From Nitriliruptoraceae bacterium (GTDB lineage Bacteria; Actinomycetota; Nitriliruptoria; Nitriliruptorales; Nitriliruptoraceae): a stretch of DNA of 13,229 nucleotides. Shown piece after piece: positions 1-6,209 of this stretch (position 1 is the first letter of the stretch; every line of letters begins with the position of its first letter). Where the stretch lies: assembly GCA_007120485.1 (NCBI GenBank), contig SKNP01000389.1, forward strand, positions 1 through 13,229, read 5' to 3'. The notes beneath the pieces are model-generated. The model did not search any database. It was given only the letters and a program-made list of their open reading frames with translations, and was not told the DNA's origin. The translations under genes and the position numbers were made by a program.

Positions 1-335
1 TCCTTGCGGTCGAAGCACACGCCGACGTCGCGGCCGTGGACGTCGGCCAGCGCGGTGGCGGCGGCGACCGCCAGCGGGATGCCCTTGTAGGCGGGGCCGA
101 AGACGATGTCGACGTCGTCGCCGAACCGCTGGTCGATCGCGGCGGCGTAGAAGCGGCCGAGGGTGGCCAGCTGGCGACCGGTGTGCACCTGACCGAGGTC
201 GACGAAGTACGGCATGCGTCGGCCCGACTTGCCCACGAAGTCCCCGAAGCGGAGCGCCCCACACCGCACGAGGAACGCGATGAACGCGGCCGTGCGTTCC
301 GCCGGGTCGGAGGGGACCTCGCCGGTCGTGGTCAC
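1..335 (-). CDS. pyrE: Orotate phosphoribosyltransferase, 3' part cut off by window edge
   Basis: The first 111 codons of a gene running leftwards out of the window. PyrE joins orotate to PRPP to give OMP in de novo pyrimidine synthesis. The translation begins MTTTGEVPSDPAERTAAFIA and contains FGDFVGKSGRRMPYFVDLGQ, followed near residues 81-88 by FGPAYKGI, the typical PyrE segment after the dimer-forming N-terminus. The PRPP-binding motif lies beyond the edge and is not seen. The start is GTG at 335-333, overlapping the TGA stop of the upstream nucleotidase gene (GTGA), which implies translational coupling. Pairing with a nucleotide phosphatase fits pyrimidine metabolism. Family call is seen in the sequence; completeness cannot be judged. 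Confidence 0.9.
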   Translation of the reverse strand, partial: MTTTGEVPSDPAERTAAFIAFLVRCGALRFGDFVGKSGRRMPYFVDLGQVHTGRQLATLGRFYAAAIDQRFGDDVDIVFGPAYKGIPLAVAAATALADVHGRDVGVCFDRK

Positions 336-955
336 GAGGAGGCCTCGTGGTCGCTCAGCGGCAGAGGGACCTGCCGGGCGCGGGCGTCGAGCTCCGCCTG
401 GACGAGCGCGACGACGTCCGGCCAGCGCTCCGCGCGGGGACCGGACAGGTCGCGGTTGTAGGGCTGGTCGAACACGATCGCGGTCTTGCCGGCCTCACGC
501 AGCGACACGATGTTGCCGGGGGAGTCGTCGACGTAGAGGTCCGCTCCGACGTTCGGTTTGTCACCGATGAAGCACAGGTCGCGGTAGGGGATCTGGTTGG
601 CGTCGAGCCACGCGGCGGTGTCGGCCGCGGAGATCTCGTGGGCCCAGTTGAAGATCAGGCGGTGGGTGATGATGCGGATCCACACGCCGAGGTCGGACAG
701 TTCCCACAGCGCTTCGGACACGCCCGGTAGGGGTTCCATGTGCCGGAACATGCGGTCCTCGAGCACCGCGCGACGGTGCGCGTCCTCGAACTGCTCGAAG
801 GTGAAGCCCCACTGGGAGTAGGCGTCCATCACCGTCTGCGGGGGGAGTTCGGAGGCGTCGCGCTGCTGCTGGCGCATCACCGCGGCGCGGAAGGCCCCTT
901 CGTAGTCGGCGCAGACCCCGTCGAGGTCCACCCCGAGCACGATCGTCTCATCCAC
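332..955 (-). CDS. HAD-superfamily 5'-nucleotidase (NT5C-like)
   Basis: A 207-residue cytosolic HAD phosphatase of the 5'(3')-deoxyribonucleotidase type. All four HAD motifs are visible: DLDG at residues 10-13 (nucleophile D10, acid/base D12), T97 in IITHR, K133 in GDKPNV and the acidic pair D143-D144 in YVDDSPGN. The helical cap lies between residues 20 and 90. The family removes phosphate from (deoxy)nucleoside monophosphates; the exact substrate cannot be read from sequence. The reading frame stays open far upstream, but similarity starts at this GTG, which has AGGA about 8 nt before it, and the upstream stretch is a 12-bp tandem repeat. It overlaps pyrE by 4 nt, so the two probably form an operon touching pyrimidine nucleotide pools. 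Confidence 0.85.
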   Translation of the reverse strand: MDETIVLGVDLDGVCADYEGAFRAAVMRQQQRDASELPPQTVMDAYSQWGFTFEQFEDAHRRAVLEDRMFRHMEPLPGVSEALWELSDLGVWIRIITHRLIFNWAHEISAADTAAWLDANQIPYRDLCFIGDKPNVGADLYVDDSPGNIVSLREAGKTAIVFDQPYNRDLSGPRAERWPDVVALVQAELDARARQVPLPLSDHEASS

Positions 956-962
956 GGCATCC

Positions 963-1010
963 GTCCTGGTCTCTGGCCTGGTCGCTGGCCTGGTCGCTGG
1001 CCTGGTCGCT
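963..1010. repeat. 12-bp tandem repeat upstream of the nucleotidase gene
   Basis: The unit GGCCTGGTCGCT occurs three times without change (975-986, 987-998, 999-1010), preceded by one diverged copy (963-974). The array ends 8 bp before the GTG start of the minus-strand nucleotidase, so it probably lies in that gene's 5' leader. Because 12 is divisible by three, it reads in frame as a repeating RPAT in the open frame upstream of the start. Confidence 0.9.
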
Positions 1011-1130
1011 GGCGGAGGTCGCACGCTAACGGGCGCGACGAGACGTCGCCCGCCGGCCGCGCACCGCGACCACCTCGGCGCCCCGGTGACGACGGATGGC
1101 CTCGGGTGGCGTCGGATGGTCCGCAACCCG

Positions 1131-1162
1131 GGTGGTCGACCACCTCGACGTGGAGCTAGGGT
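1131..1162 (+). promoter_or_regulatory. Possible mihF promoter with overlapping palindrome
   Basis: TAGGGT at 1157-1162 resembles an actinobacterial -10 element and is the same hexamer as at the dodecin promoter. Sixteen bases upstream is GTCGAC (1135-1140), a weak -35, which forms the centre of the perfect palindrome GGTGGTCGACCACC (1131-1144). A palindrome over the -35 could be an operator. Transcription would start near 1169, leaving a leader of about 110 nt. This is inferred from sequence alone. Confidence 0.35.
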
Positions 1163-1277
1163 CGGGGTCACCGCTCGCCCGCCCTGGTGCCTGGCCGGCG
1201 GGGAGGAAGGCAGGCGTCGCCGGGACGTATCGCGTCGTCGACCACGCCATCTGCAAGGCCGTCCATCTGGAGCGACC

Positions 1278-1598
1278 ATGCCGCTGCCCGAGCTCGACCC
1301 GGACGAACGCCGAGCCGCGTTGGAGAAGGCCGCCGAAGCGCGCCGGATCCGCGCGGACATCAAGGATCGGCTGAAGCTGCGGGCGATCCCCTTGGGCCGC
1401 GTGTTCGAGTTGGCCGACGACCAGGACGCCGTCGCCAAGATGAAGGTCGCCGACGTGCTCGGCGCCATGCCGGCGTACGGGCCGGTGAAGGCCCGACGGT
1501 TGATGGAACGGTTGGATATCGCCCCCAACCGCCGGCTCCGTGGCCTCGGACCCCGCCAGCGAGCGAAGCTGCTGGACGAGTTCGAGGGGTCCTCGTGA
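1278..1598 (+). CDS. mihF: Actinobacterial integration host factor
   Basis: A 106-residue DNA-binding protein of the mIHF family, a nucleoid-associated protein found in actinobacteria and unrelated to the HU/IHF fold. The N-terminal half is a charged helix (LDPDERRAALEKAAEARRIR). The C-terminal half, residues 60-91 (VLGAMPAYGPVKARRLMERL onwards), is the DNA-binding part; GxVKAxxLME and the RLRGLG turn are typical. The ATG has GGAG 5 nt upstream. The gene overlaps gmk by 4 nt (GTGA), as in the conserved mihF-gmk pair of mycobacteria and Streptomyces. It likely bends and compacts DNA and influences transcription and replication. Length is normal for the family. Confidence 0.93.
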   Translation: MPLPELDPDERRAALEKAAEARRIRADIKDRLKLRAIPLGRVFELADDQDAVAKMKVADVLGAMPAYGPVKARRLMERLDIAPNRRLRGLGPRQRAKLLDEFEGSS

Positions 1599-2185
1599 CC
1601 GATCGCCACGGCCTGCTGGCGGTCATCGCGGGGCCGTCCGGGGTCGGCAAGGGCACCGTCCACGCGCGCGTCCGGGAGGCGCTGCCCGACAGCGTGTTGT
1701 CGGTGTCGGTGACCACGAGGTCCCCGCGACCGGGTGAGCGCGACGGGGTGGACTACCGCTTCGTCGACGACGCGACGTTCGATCGGTTCATCGCCGACGG
1801 CGAGCTCCTCGAATGGGCCGAGTACGCCGGCAACCGGTACGGCACCCCCCGCACCCCGGCGTTGGAAGCGGTCGAGGCAGGCTTGGTCGTGGTACTCGAC
1901 ATCGAGCTCCAGGGCGCACTGCAGGTCAAGGAGCACCACCCCGAAGCACTGCTGGTGTTCCTGGTACCGCCGTCGTTCGAGGAGCTCGAGCGTCGCCTGC
2001 GCGCCCGCGGCACCGAGGACCCCGACGCGATCGCCCGGCGCCTGGAGTGGGCCCGACGGGAGCTGGCCGCAGGCCATCGGTTCGACGTCGAGGTGGTCAA
2101 CGACGACCTCGATCGGTGCGTCGAGGAGGTGCTGGGCGTGCTGGACGAGGCGCGGCAGCGCGGTGCGGGCGCGGCGACCGGCTGA
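1595..2185 (+). CDS. gmk: Guanylate kinase
   Basis: A 196-residue kinase that converts GMP to GDP with ATP, essential for GTP and dGTP supply. The P-loop GPSGVGKGT lies at residues 13-21. The GMP-binding segment TTRSPRPGERDGVDYRF is at about 40-56, followed by the lid and the helix with RRLRARGTED (133-142), whose arginines contact phosphates. VLDIELQGALQVK (100-112) is the usual core strand and helix. The start is GTG at 1595, sharing four bases with the mihF stop, so translation is likely coupled. The last eight residues are alanine- and glycine-rich and probably disordered. All key residues are present. Confidence 0.95.
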   Translation: MTDRHGLLAVIAGPSGVGKGTVHARVREALPDSVLSVSVTTRSPRPGERDGVDYRFVDDATFDRFIADGELLEWAEYAGNRYGTPRTPALEAVEAGLVVVLDIELQGALQVKEHHPEALLVFLVPPSFEELERRLRARGTEDPDAIARRLEWARRELAAGHRFDVEVVNDDLDRCVEEVLGVLDEARQRGAGAATG

Positions 2186-2228
2186 TCACGGACCGGGACG
2201 CCGGCGCGCGTGCAGCCACCGTTGATCC

Positions 2229-2255
2229 CGTCGATCTCGGACCGTGAGGTCGACG
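2229..2255 (+). terminator. Hairpin after gmk, possible terminator
   Basis: CGTCGA (2229-2234) pairs with TCGACG (2250-2255); the stem continues through one G-U pair and CTC with GAG, giving about 10 bp with a 7-nt loop. It lies 43 nt past the gmk stop and before the dodecin promoter. There is no T-run, as is common for actinobacterial terminators, so the function is inferred from position. Confidence 0.45.
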
Positions 2256-2297
2256 CGACGCCGGGGCGTCGCCATGCGGTGCGCTGCCGTGCGGCCC

Positions 2298-2325
2298 TTG
2301 ACCGCGCCGAGCGCGGTCGTAGGGT
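2298..2325 (+). promoter_or_regulatory. Dodecin promoter
   Basis: TTGACC (2298-2303) and TAGGGT (2320-2325) are separated by 16 bp, a good match to the housekeeping actinobacterial consensus. Transcription would begin near 2332, giving a leader of about 30 nt. This is the clearest promoter in the window and suggests that the dodecin gene is transcribed separately from mihF-gmk. Confidence 0.6.
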
Positions 2326-2361
2326 GCGGGACGTGAGTCACCGACAACGACCGGAGCGGTC

Positions 2362-2574
2362 ATGGCCGAGAGCGTCTACAAGTTCATCGAGTTGGTCGGT
2401 ACGAGCACGGAGTCCTGGGAACGCGCGGCCACCGTGGCCGTCGAGCGGGCCGGTGCCTCCGTGCGCAACCTCCGTGTGGCCGAGGTGGAGAACCTGGACC
2501 TGGTCATCGAGGACGGCGGCGTGACCGCTTACCGCGCCAAGGTCAAGGTGTCGTTCAAGTACGAGGGCGAGTAG
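2362..2574 (+). CDS. Dodecin family protein
   Basis: A 70-residue protein of the dodecin family, small proteins that assemble into hollow dodecamers and in known members store flavin. The pattern is clear: VYKFIELVGTS (strand 1), the helix around SWERAATVAVERAGASVRNL, then RVAEVENLDLV and the final strand YRAKVKVSFKYE. The ATG has GGAG 5 nt upstream. In well-studied dodecins a tryptophan follows the helix (RWFEV-like) and stacks on the flavin; here that position reads RVAEV, so flavin binding is uncertain. The protein resembles the SW-type dodecins seen in other actinobacteria. It sits between gmk and rpoZ, where mycobacteria have no gene, and has its own promoter. Confidence 0.88.
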   Translation: MAESVYKFIELVGTSTESWERAATVAVERAGASVRNLRVAEVENLDLVIEDGGVTAYRAKVKVSFKYEGE

Positions 2575-2584
2575 TCCCAGGGTT

Positions 2585-2641
2585 CCACGCGCAGCGCGAC
2601 GGTGTGGCCCGTTCGTGGGAGCCCGCCGCGCTGCGGCGTGG
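2585..2641. terminator. Inverted repeat between convergent dodecin and lemA genes
   Basis: CCACGCGCAGCGCG (2585-2598) is matched by its complement at 2627-2641 with one extra G, leaving a loop of about 28 nt. It starts 10 nt past the dodecin stop and could act as a terminator for dodecin and, from the other side, for lemA transcripts. The long loop and lack of a T-run keep confidence low. Confidence 0.3.
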
Positions 2642-2665
2642 GGTGCGATCGTCGCCCACCGCGGC

Positions 2666-2840
2666 GTCAGCGCTCGCCGGCGTCGAACACGACGGGCGGT
2701 GTCAGCGCTCGTCGGCGTCGAGCACGATGGGCGGTGTCAGCGCTCCTCGGCGTCGAACACGATGGGGGGTGTCAGCGCTCGTCGGCGTCGAGGACGATGG
2801 GCGGTGTCAGCGCTCCTCGGCGTCGAACACGACCGGTGCG
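2666..2840. repeat. 35-bp tandem repeat copying the 3' end of lemA
   Basis: Five contiguous units begin with GTCAGCGCTC at 2666, 2701, 2736, 2771 and 2806. The last contains the real lemA end and diverges after about 27-30 bp. Read on the minus strand, every unit encodes V-(F/L)-D-A-(E/D/G)-E-R followed by TGA. Units 3 and 5 are identical over their first 27 bp. Variation clusters at a few positions (unit bases 11, 12, 22, 23 and 28). No spacers separate the copies. Confidence 0.95.
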
Positions 2841-3430
2841 TGCGCGGCGGCCGCGTCCCGGATCTCGAACGGGTGCCGTGGCATGATGGGCCCGTGGCCG
2901 GAGAGCAGGTTGGAGGGCACCGAACGGCGACGGCGTTCGTAGGCCGCGACCTCGAGGTTGTACAGCCGTCGGGCGGCCGACAGCCGATCCTCGGTCTCCA
3001 CCAGCTGTCGCTGCAGATCGAGGAACAGGGTGTTGGCCTCGAGGGCGGGGTAGGCCTCGGTGATCGCCAGCAGACCGGTGAGCCGATCGGTGAGGTCGTC
3101 CTCCGCGCGGGCCTTGGCGTCGACGTCGACGTCGTCGGGAGCGGTCGCGATGGCCCGAGCGCGAGCGGCGGTCACCGCGTCGAACAGCTCGCGTTCGTGG
3201 GTGGCGTACCCCTTGGCGGCGGCGACCAGGTTCGGGACCAGCTCGTGACGGCGTTGCAGCTCGGTGGCGATGTTGGCCCACGTCGCGTCGATGCCCGCCA
3301 GCTGCGCAACGAAGCGGTTGTACGACCAGATGAGCCAGCCGGCTACGACCAAGATGAGCAGCACGACGGTGATCAGGACACCGCGCGGCGGTAGCCACGA
3401 GACCGCCAGGACGCGCATCGGAGCGGTCAT
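2807..3430 (-). CDS. lemA: LemA family protein
   Basis: A 207-residue membrane-anchored protein. A single hydrophobic segment lies at residues 17-36 (GVLITVVLLILVVAGWLIWS), followed by the family signature: YNRFVAQLAGIDATWANIAT, RRHELVPNLVAAAKGYATHE, and later LEANTLFLDLQRQLVETEDR. A long helical bundle follows, with RRLYNLEVAAY near 160-170 and FEIRD (about 190) as in other LemA proteins. The molecular role of LemA is not firmly known; in many bacteria it sits beside membrane or stress proteins. The ATG overlaps the stop of the upstream DUF3137-like gene by 4 nt (ATGA). The last codons and stop belong to the first unit of a 35-bp tandem repeat that continues downstream. Confidence 0.9.
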   Translation of the reverse strand: MTAPMRVLAVSWLPPRGVLITVVLLILVVAGWLIWSYNRFVAQLAGIDATWANIATELQRRHELVPNLVAAAKGYATHERELFDAVTAARARAIATAPDDVDVDAKARAEDDLTDRLTGLLAITEAYPALEANTLFLDLQRQLVETEDRLSAARRLYNLEVAAYERRRRSVPSNLLSGHGPIMPRHPFEIRDAAAAHAPVVFDAEER

Positions 3431-4203
3431 GCGGTGGGCCCCACGCCGATGGCGCGCCAGAACTGGTCAGGGATGTGGTCGAGCAGGCGTCGGGCGTCCA
3501 CAGCGGCGGCGGGCAGGTGACCGATGTGGCCCGCCAGTGACTCGTCGCGATGGTCGGGGTCGCCGCCGATGGCGAGCAGCGGGCCCGCCAGCTCCACGGA
3601 GCGCCCTTGGAAACGCTCGACCAGTTCCTGCTGCAACCGGGCGTCCAGCAGCTGGACGATCAGCTGGGGGTCCTCGCCCTCCACGCGGAACCGCCGGTTG
3701 AACTCCGACGACTCCAGCTGCTCGCCGGCTCGGGTGAGCCCGACGCGACCGAGCACGCTCTCCGGCCCGACCCGGATGGGTACCGGCAGCGGGGCAGGCA
3801 GCTCGATGAGCACGACCAGCTGCCGTTCGGTCGCGTAGGACGTGCGCCGCTGGCGGTAGCTGCCGCTGGTCCGGGCTCGTTCGGACCACCAGCGGAAGCA
3901 GCTGGCGCGGTACGTCACCGTCTCGCCGCCGATCTCGACCTCCAGCGGGCCTTCGATCGCGTGCTCGACGCCGTACCGGCGATCGCCAGCGGCGGTGGGT
4001 GCGAAACGATCGGCCAACGCGTGTGCGTCGTAGCCGCAGGGGGTCATCGTCGCCTGCCACCGCGGGTCGCGTTCGAGCAGCCGGGCGAAGGAGACCTCGA
4101 TGGCCCGTCGCCGCTGCCACGCCAGCACCCCGGCGATCGCGGCCATCGCGGCGAGCCCGGCGAGGAGGGTGGCACCGTCGGGCATGCCGAAGAACGCGAG
4201 CAC
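3427..4203 (-). CDS. Membrane-anchored protein, DUF3137-like, partner of LemA
   Basis: A 258-residue protein of unknown function. An N-terminal hydrophobic helix (about residues 10-29, ATLLAGLAAMAAIAGVLAW) is followed by RRRAIE, suggesting an anchor with the bulk of the protein in the cytosol. The middle has TVTYRASCFRWWSERARTSG and a basic, tyrosine-containing loop. Around residues 165-195 the segment FNRRFRVEGEDPQLIVQLLD resembles the FxxxFxVxxxDPQ block of DUF3137 proteins, which often neighbour lemA. The start is GTG at 4203 with GAAGG about 10 nt upstream; a second possible start is ATG at 4185. The 4-nt overlap with lemA points to co-translation and perhaps a shared membrane complex. 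The family assignment is by pattern only. Confidence 0.6.
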   Translation of the reverse strand: MLAFFGMPDGATLLAGLAAMAAIAGVLAWQRRRAIEVSFARLLERDPRWQATMTPCGYDAHALADRFAPTAAGDRRYGVEHAIEGPLEVEIGGETVTYRASCFRWWSERARTSGSYRQRRTSYATERQLVVLIELPAPLPVPIRVGPESVLGRVGLTRAGEQLESSEFNRRFRVEGEDPQLIVQLLDARLQQELVERFQGRSVELAGPLLAIGGDPDHRDESLAGHIGHLPAAAVDARRLLDHIPDQFWRAIGVGPTA

Positions 4204-4289
4204 GGCGGTGGCCTTCGGTGAGGTCGATGGTCGGCGGGCGGGAACCTAGCGGCCGGTCGACGCCACGTGGCGGTGGGCGCGTCGCCGGC

Positions 4290-4335
4290 TACCCTGCGTG
4301 GACCGCCGTCTGGCGGGCGGTGACGCCTGCCCGCC
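4290..4335 (+). promoter_or_regulatory. rpoZ leader: possible -10 and strong hairpin
   Basis: TACCCT (4290-4295) is a possible -10, but I see no good -35. Just after it GGCGGGCGG (4312-4320) can pair with CTGCCCGCC (4327-4335), a 9-bp stem with one wobble pair and a 6-nt loop, in what would be a leader of about 95 nt. It could influence rpoZ-coaBC expression, but no known riboswitch or attenuator pattern is recognisable. Confidence 0.3.
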
Positions 4336-4396
4336 TTCCAGCCAGCCGGCCACCTCGGCCGCTCCGTCAGCTCCGCTCCCGCGCGAAAGGCCCCTC

Positions 4397-4678
4397 ATGG
4401 CCACGATCGACCAACTCATGCGCCAGGTCGACTCCCGCTTCCACCTCGTCCACCTCGCCGCGAAGCGGGCCCGTGAGATCAACGACTACTACGCCCAGCT
4501 CGGTGAAGGGCTCGGCCAGCACGTGCCCCCGCTGCTGTCGACCGACTCGAACAAGTCGCTGTCGATCGCGCTCGAGGAGATCGCGCAGGGCAAGATCGAG
4601 GTCGTCGCCGCGTCCGCCGAGGACGCCGAGGACCCGCTGGCCTTCATCGAGGACGACGGCGGCGACGAGTCGGCCTGA
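4397..4678 (+). CDS. rpoZ: RNA polymerase omega subunit
   Basis: A 93-residue omega subunit, which wraps the C-terminal tail of beta-prime and helps assemble and stabilise RNA polymerase. The conserved helix HLVHLAAKRAREINDYYAQL lies at residues 16-35 and the following SNKSLSIALEEIAQGKIEV (51-69) is the standard second block. The C-terminal 22 residues are acidic and probably disordered. The frame is open upstream, but the ATG at 4397 has AAAGG about 8 nt before it and matches the family N-terminus (MATIDQLM). coaBC starts 4 nt after the stop, so the two are very likely one transcriptional and translational unit, as in mycobacteria. Confidence 0.93.
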   Translation: MATIDQLMRQVDSRFHLVHLAAKRAREINDYYAQLGEGLGQHVPPLLSTDSNKSLSIALEEIAQGKIEVVAASAEDAEDPLAFIEDDGGDESA

Positions 4679-4682
4679 CCCC

Positions 4683-6149
4683 GTGGAACCGCTCGGTGGG
4701 CCACCAGCCGACCAGCCGCCGGACGAGCGGCAGGTCGATCTGCACCTCGCGCTCGGAGGCCCGCTCGCCGGCCAACGCGTCCTGCTGGGGGTCACCGGTG
4801 GGATCTCGGCCTACAAGGCGGTGTTGCTCGCGCGGCTGCTCGTCGCAGACGGGGTCTCCGTCGACCCGGTCCTGACCGACGCGGCCACCCGGTTCGTCGG
4901 CACGGCGACCTTCGAAGGCATCACGGGCCGGCCGGCACGCCACGACGTCTGGGACGACATCCCGGGCGGCACGCACGTCGAGGCGGGGCGAGCTGCCGAC
5001 GTGGCCATCGTGTACCCGGCGACGGCGCACACGATCGCGCGGCTGGCCGCCGGGCTGGCGGACGATCTGCTGACCACCACGCTGCTGGCCGCGGACTGCC
5101 CGCTGGTGGTGGCCCCGGCGATGCACACCGAGATGTGGCACCACCCCGCGACCCGGGACAACGTCGCGCGGCTGCGTGCCCGCGGTGTCCACCTGCTGGG
5201 GCCGGCCGAGGGTGCGTTGATGGGTGGTGACGCGGGGCCCGGGCGGCTGGTGGAACCGCAGGAGGCGTTCTCGCTGCTGCAGGAGCTCGCGGCGTCGCAC
5301 GAGCGCGGCACGACCACGGACCGCGAACACGGCCACCTCGAGGTCGCTGACGCCCCGACCGGTGGCCGTGCCGGCGACCGCACTGGCGACCGCACTGGCG
5401 ACCGGACCGGCGACCGCACCGACGACCGGACCGGCGACCCGAAGGCGGCCGACCGGTCGCCAGATGACCTGCGCGGCCGGCACGTCCTGGTGACCGCGGG
5501 AGGGACCCGGGAGCCGATCGACCCGGTGCGGTTCCTCGGCAACCGTTCGTCCGGCCGGATGGGCTACGCGATCGCCGCTGCCGCGGCGGCGCGCGGCGCG
5601 AGCGTCACCCTGATCAGCGGCCCCACCCACCTGGCCGTCCCCGACGGGGTCGAGCGGGTCGAGGTGACCACCGCCGCGCAGATGCGGGATGCGGTGTTCG
5701 CCGCGGCGGATCGGGCGGACCTGATCGTCAAGAGCGCGGCCGTGGCCGACTTCCGCCCCGCGGACGAGGCGGCCCAGAAGGTCAAGAAGGACCCGGACGA
5801 CCCCGATGCGGCCCCGACGATCCGCCTGGTGCGCACCCCGGACATCCTCGCGGAGCTCGGACAGCGGCGTGCGGGCGCCACCCGTCCGGTGCTGGTCGGG
5901 TTCGCGGCGGAGACCGAGGACGTGGAGGCCAACGGCCGCGCCAAGCTGGAACGCAAGGGCGTCGACCTGCTCGTGGTCAACGACGTGTCAGCGGACGATG
6001 CCGGGTTCGAGGTGGAGACCAACCGGGTGGTGCTGCTCGATCGCGACGGCGGCCGGCACGAGCTCGGGCTCGCCGCGAAGACCGTGATCGCCGACCAGGT
6101 GCTCGACGCCGCCGTCGAACGGCTCTGCGCGACCGATCCGTCGGCCTGA
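4683..6149 (+). CDS. coaBC: Bifunctional phosphopantothenoylcysteine decarboxylase / phosphopantothenate-cysteine ligase
   Basis: A 488-residue CoA-synthesis enzyme. CoaB (C-terminal) joins cysteine to 4'-phosphopantothenate; CoaC (N-terminal, FMN-dependent) decarboxylates the product to phosphopantetheine. CoaC shows GGISAYK (39-45), catalytic His98 in THVE, PATAHT (112-117) in place of the PASANT motif, and PAMHTEMW (145-152); such variants are usual in actinobacteria. CoaB shows TAGGTREPID (271-280), NRSSGRMG (287-294) and a lysine cluster near 366-369. Two features make it longer than the usual 400-430 residues: about 30 extra N-terminal residues and a linker of about 58 residues with five DRTG-type repeats (232-251). 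GTG at 4683 is the only ATG or GTG start that fits before the CoaC domain and lies 4 nt after rpoZ; no clear ribosome site is visible, so coupling to rpoZ is likely. Confidence 0.93.
   Translation: MEPLGGPPADQPPDERQVDLHLALGGPLAGQRVLLGVTGGISAYKAVLLARLLVADGVSVDPVLTDAATRFVGTATFEGITGRPARHDVWDDIPGGTHVEAGRAADVAIVYPATAHTIARLAAGLADDLLTTTLLAADCPLVVAPAMHTEMWHHPATRDNVARLRARGVHLLGPAEGALMGGDAGPGRLVEPQEAFSLLQELAASHERGTTTDREHGHLEVADAPTGGRAGDRTGDRTGDRTGDRTDDRTGDPKAADRSPDDLRGRHVLVTAGGTREPIDPVRFLGNRSSGRMGYAIAAAAAARGASVTLISGPTHLAVPDGVERVEVTTAAQMRDAVFAAADRADLIVKSAAVADFRPADEAAQKVKKDPDDPDAAPTIRLVRTPDILAELGQRRAGATRPVLVGFAAETEDVEANGRAKLERKGVDLLVVNDVSADDAGFEVETNRVVLLDRDGGRHELGLAAKTVIADQVLDAAVERLCATDPSA
5376..5435 (+). 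repeat. 12-bp in-frame tandem repeat in the coaBC linker
   Basis: Five units of GACCGCACTGGC type (5376, 5388, 5400, 5412 and 5424), the first two identical, encode DRTG-DRTG-DRTG-DRTD-DRTG. They fall between the two catalytic domains, where length change is likely tolerated. The charged, flexible sequence probably forms an extended linker. Confidence 0.92.
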
Positions 6150-6209
6150 CCGCCGGGATCGCCGGGTACGGCCTCGTCGCGGGCCCGAACTCTGGGACGG
6201 TGCCGTCGG

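Larger units (their letters stand above)
956..1277. other. Divergent intergenic region, nucleotidase-pyrE versus mihF-gmk
   Basis: A 322-bp stretch without a convincing gene. From left to right it holds a 12-bp tandem repeat (963-1010), a possible minus-strand -10 TAGCGT (1028-1023), the 14-bp palindrome GGTGGTCGACCACC (1131-1144), a plus-strand TAGGGT -10 candidate (1157-1162), and a roughly 110-nt leader to mihF ending in a GGAG ribosome site at 1269-1272. GTCGACCAC occurs twice (1135-1143 and 1237-1245). Open frames crossing it are read-outs of GC-rich DNA and match nothing I recognise. Confidence 0.6.

Noticed and set aside
332..2077. A 581-residue minus-strand protein ending in the nucleotidase
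   Set aside because: Its first two thirds are antisense to gmk and mihF; only the part from 955 has homology and a ribosome site.
2666..2840. 35-bp repeats as a CRISPR array
   Set aside because: The copies are directly joined without unique spacers, begin inside lemA, and no cas genes are present.
2604..3394. Plus-strand open frames with a repeated VSALVGVE-like sequence
   Set aside because: They arise from the 35-bp repeat and the antisense of lemA; the unit changes frame at each copy and there is no ribosome site or family match.
3999..4682. Upstream extension of coaBC through rpoZ
   Set aside because: The frame is open, but it overlaps rpoZ in another frame; the CoaC domain begins after 4683 and a GTG lies 4 nt past the rpoZ stop.
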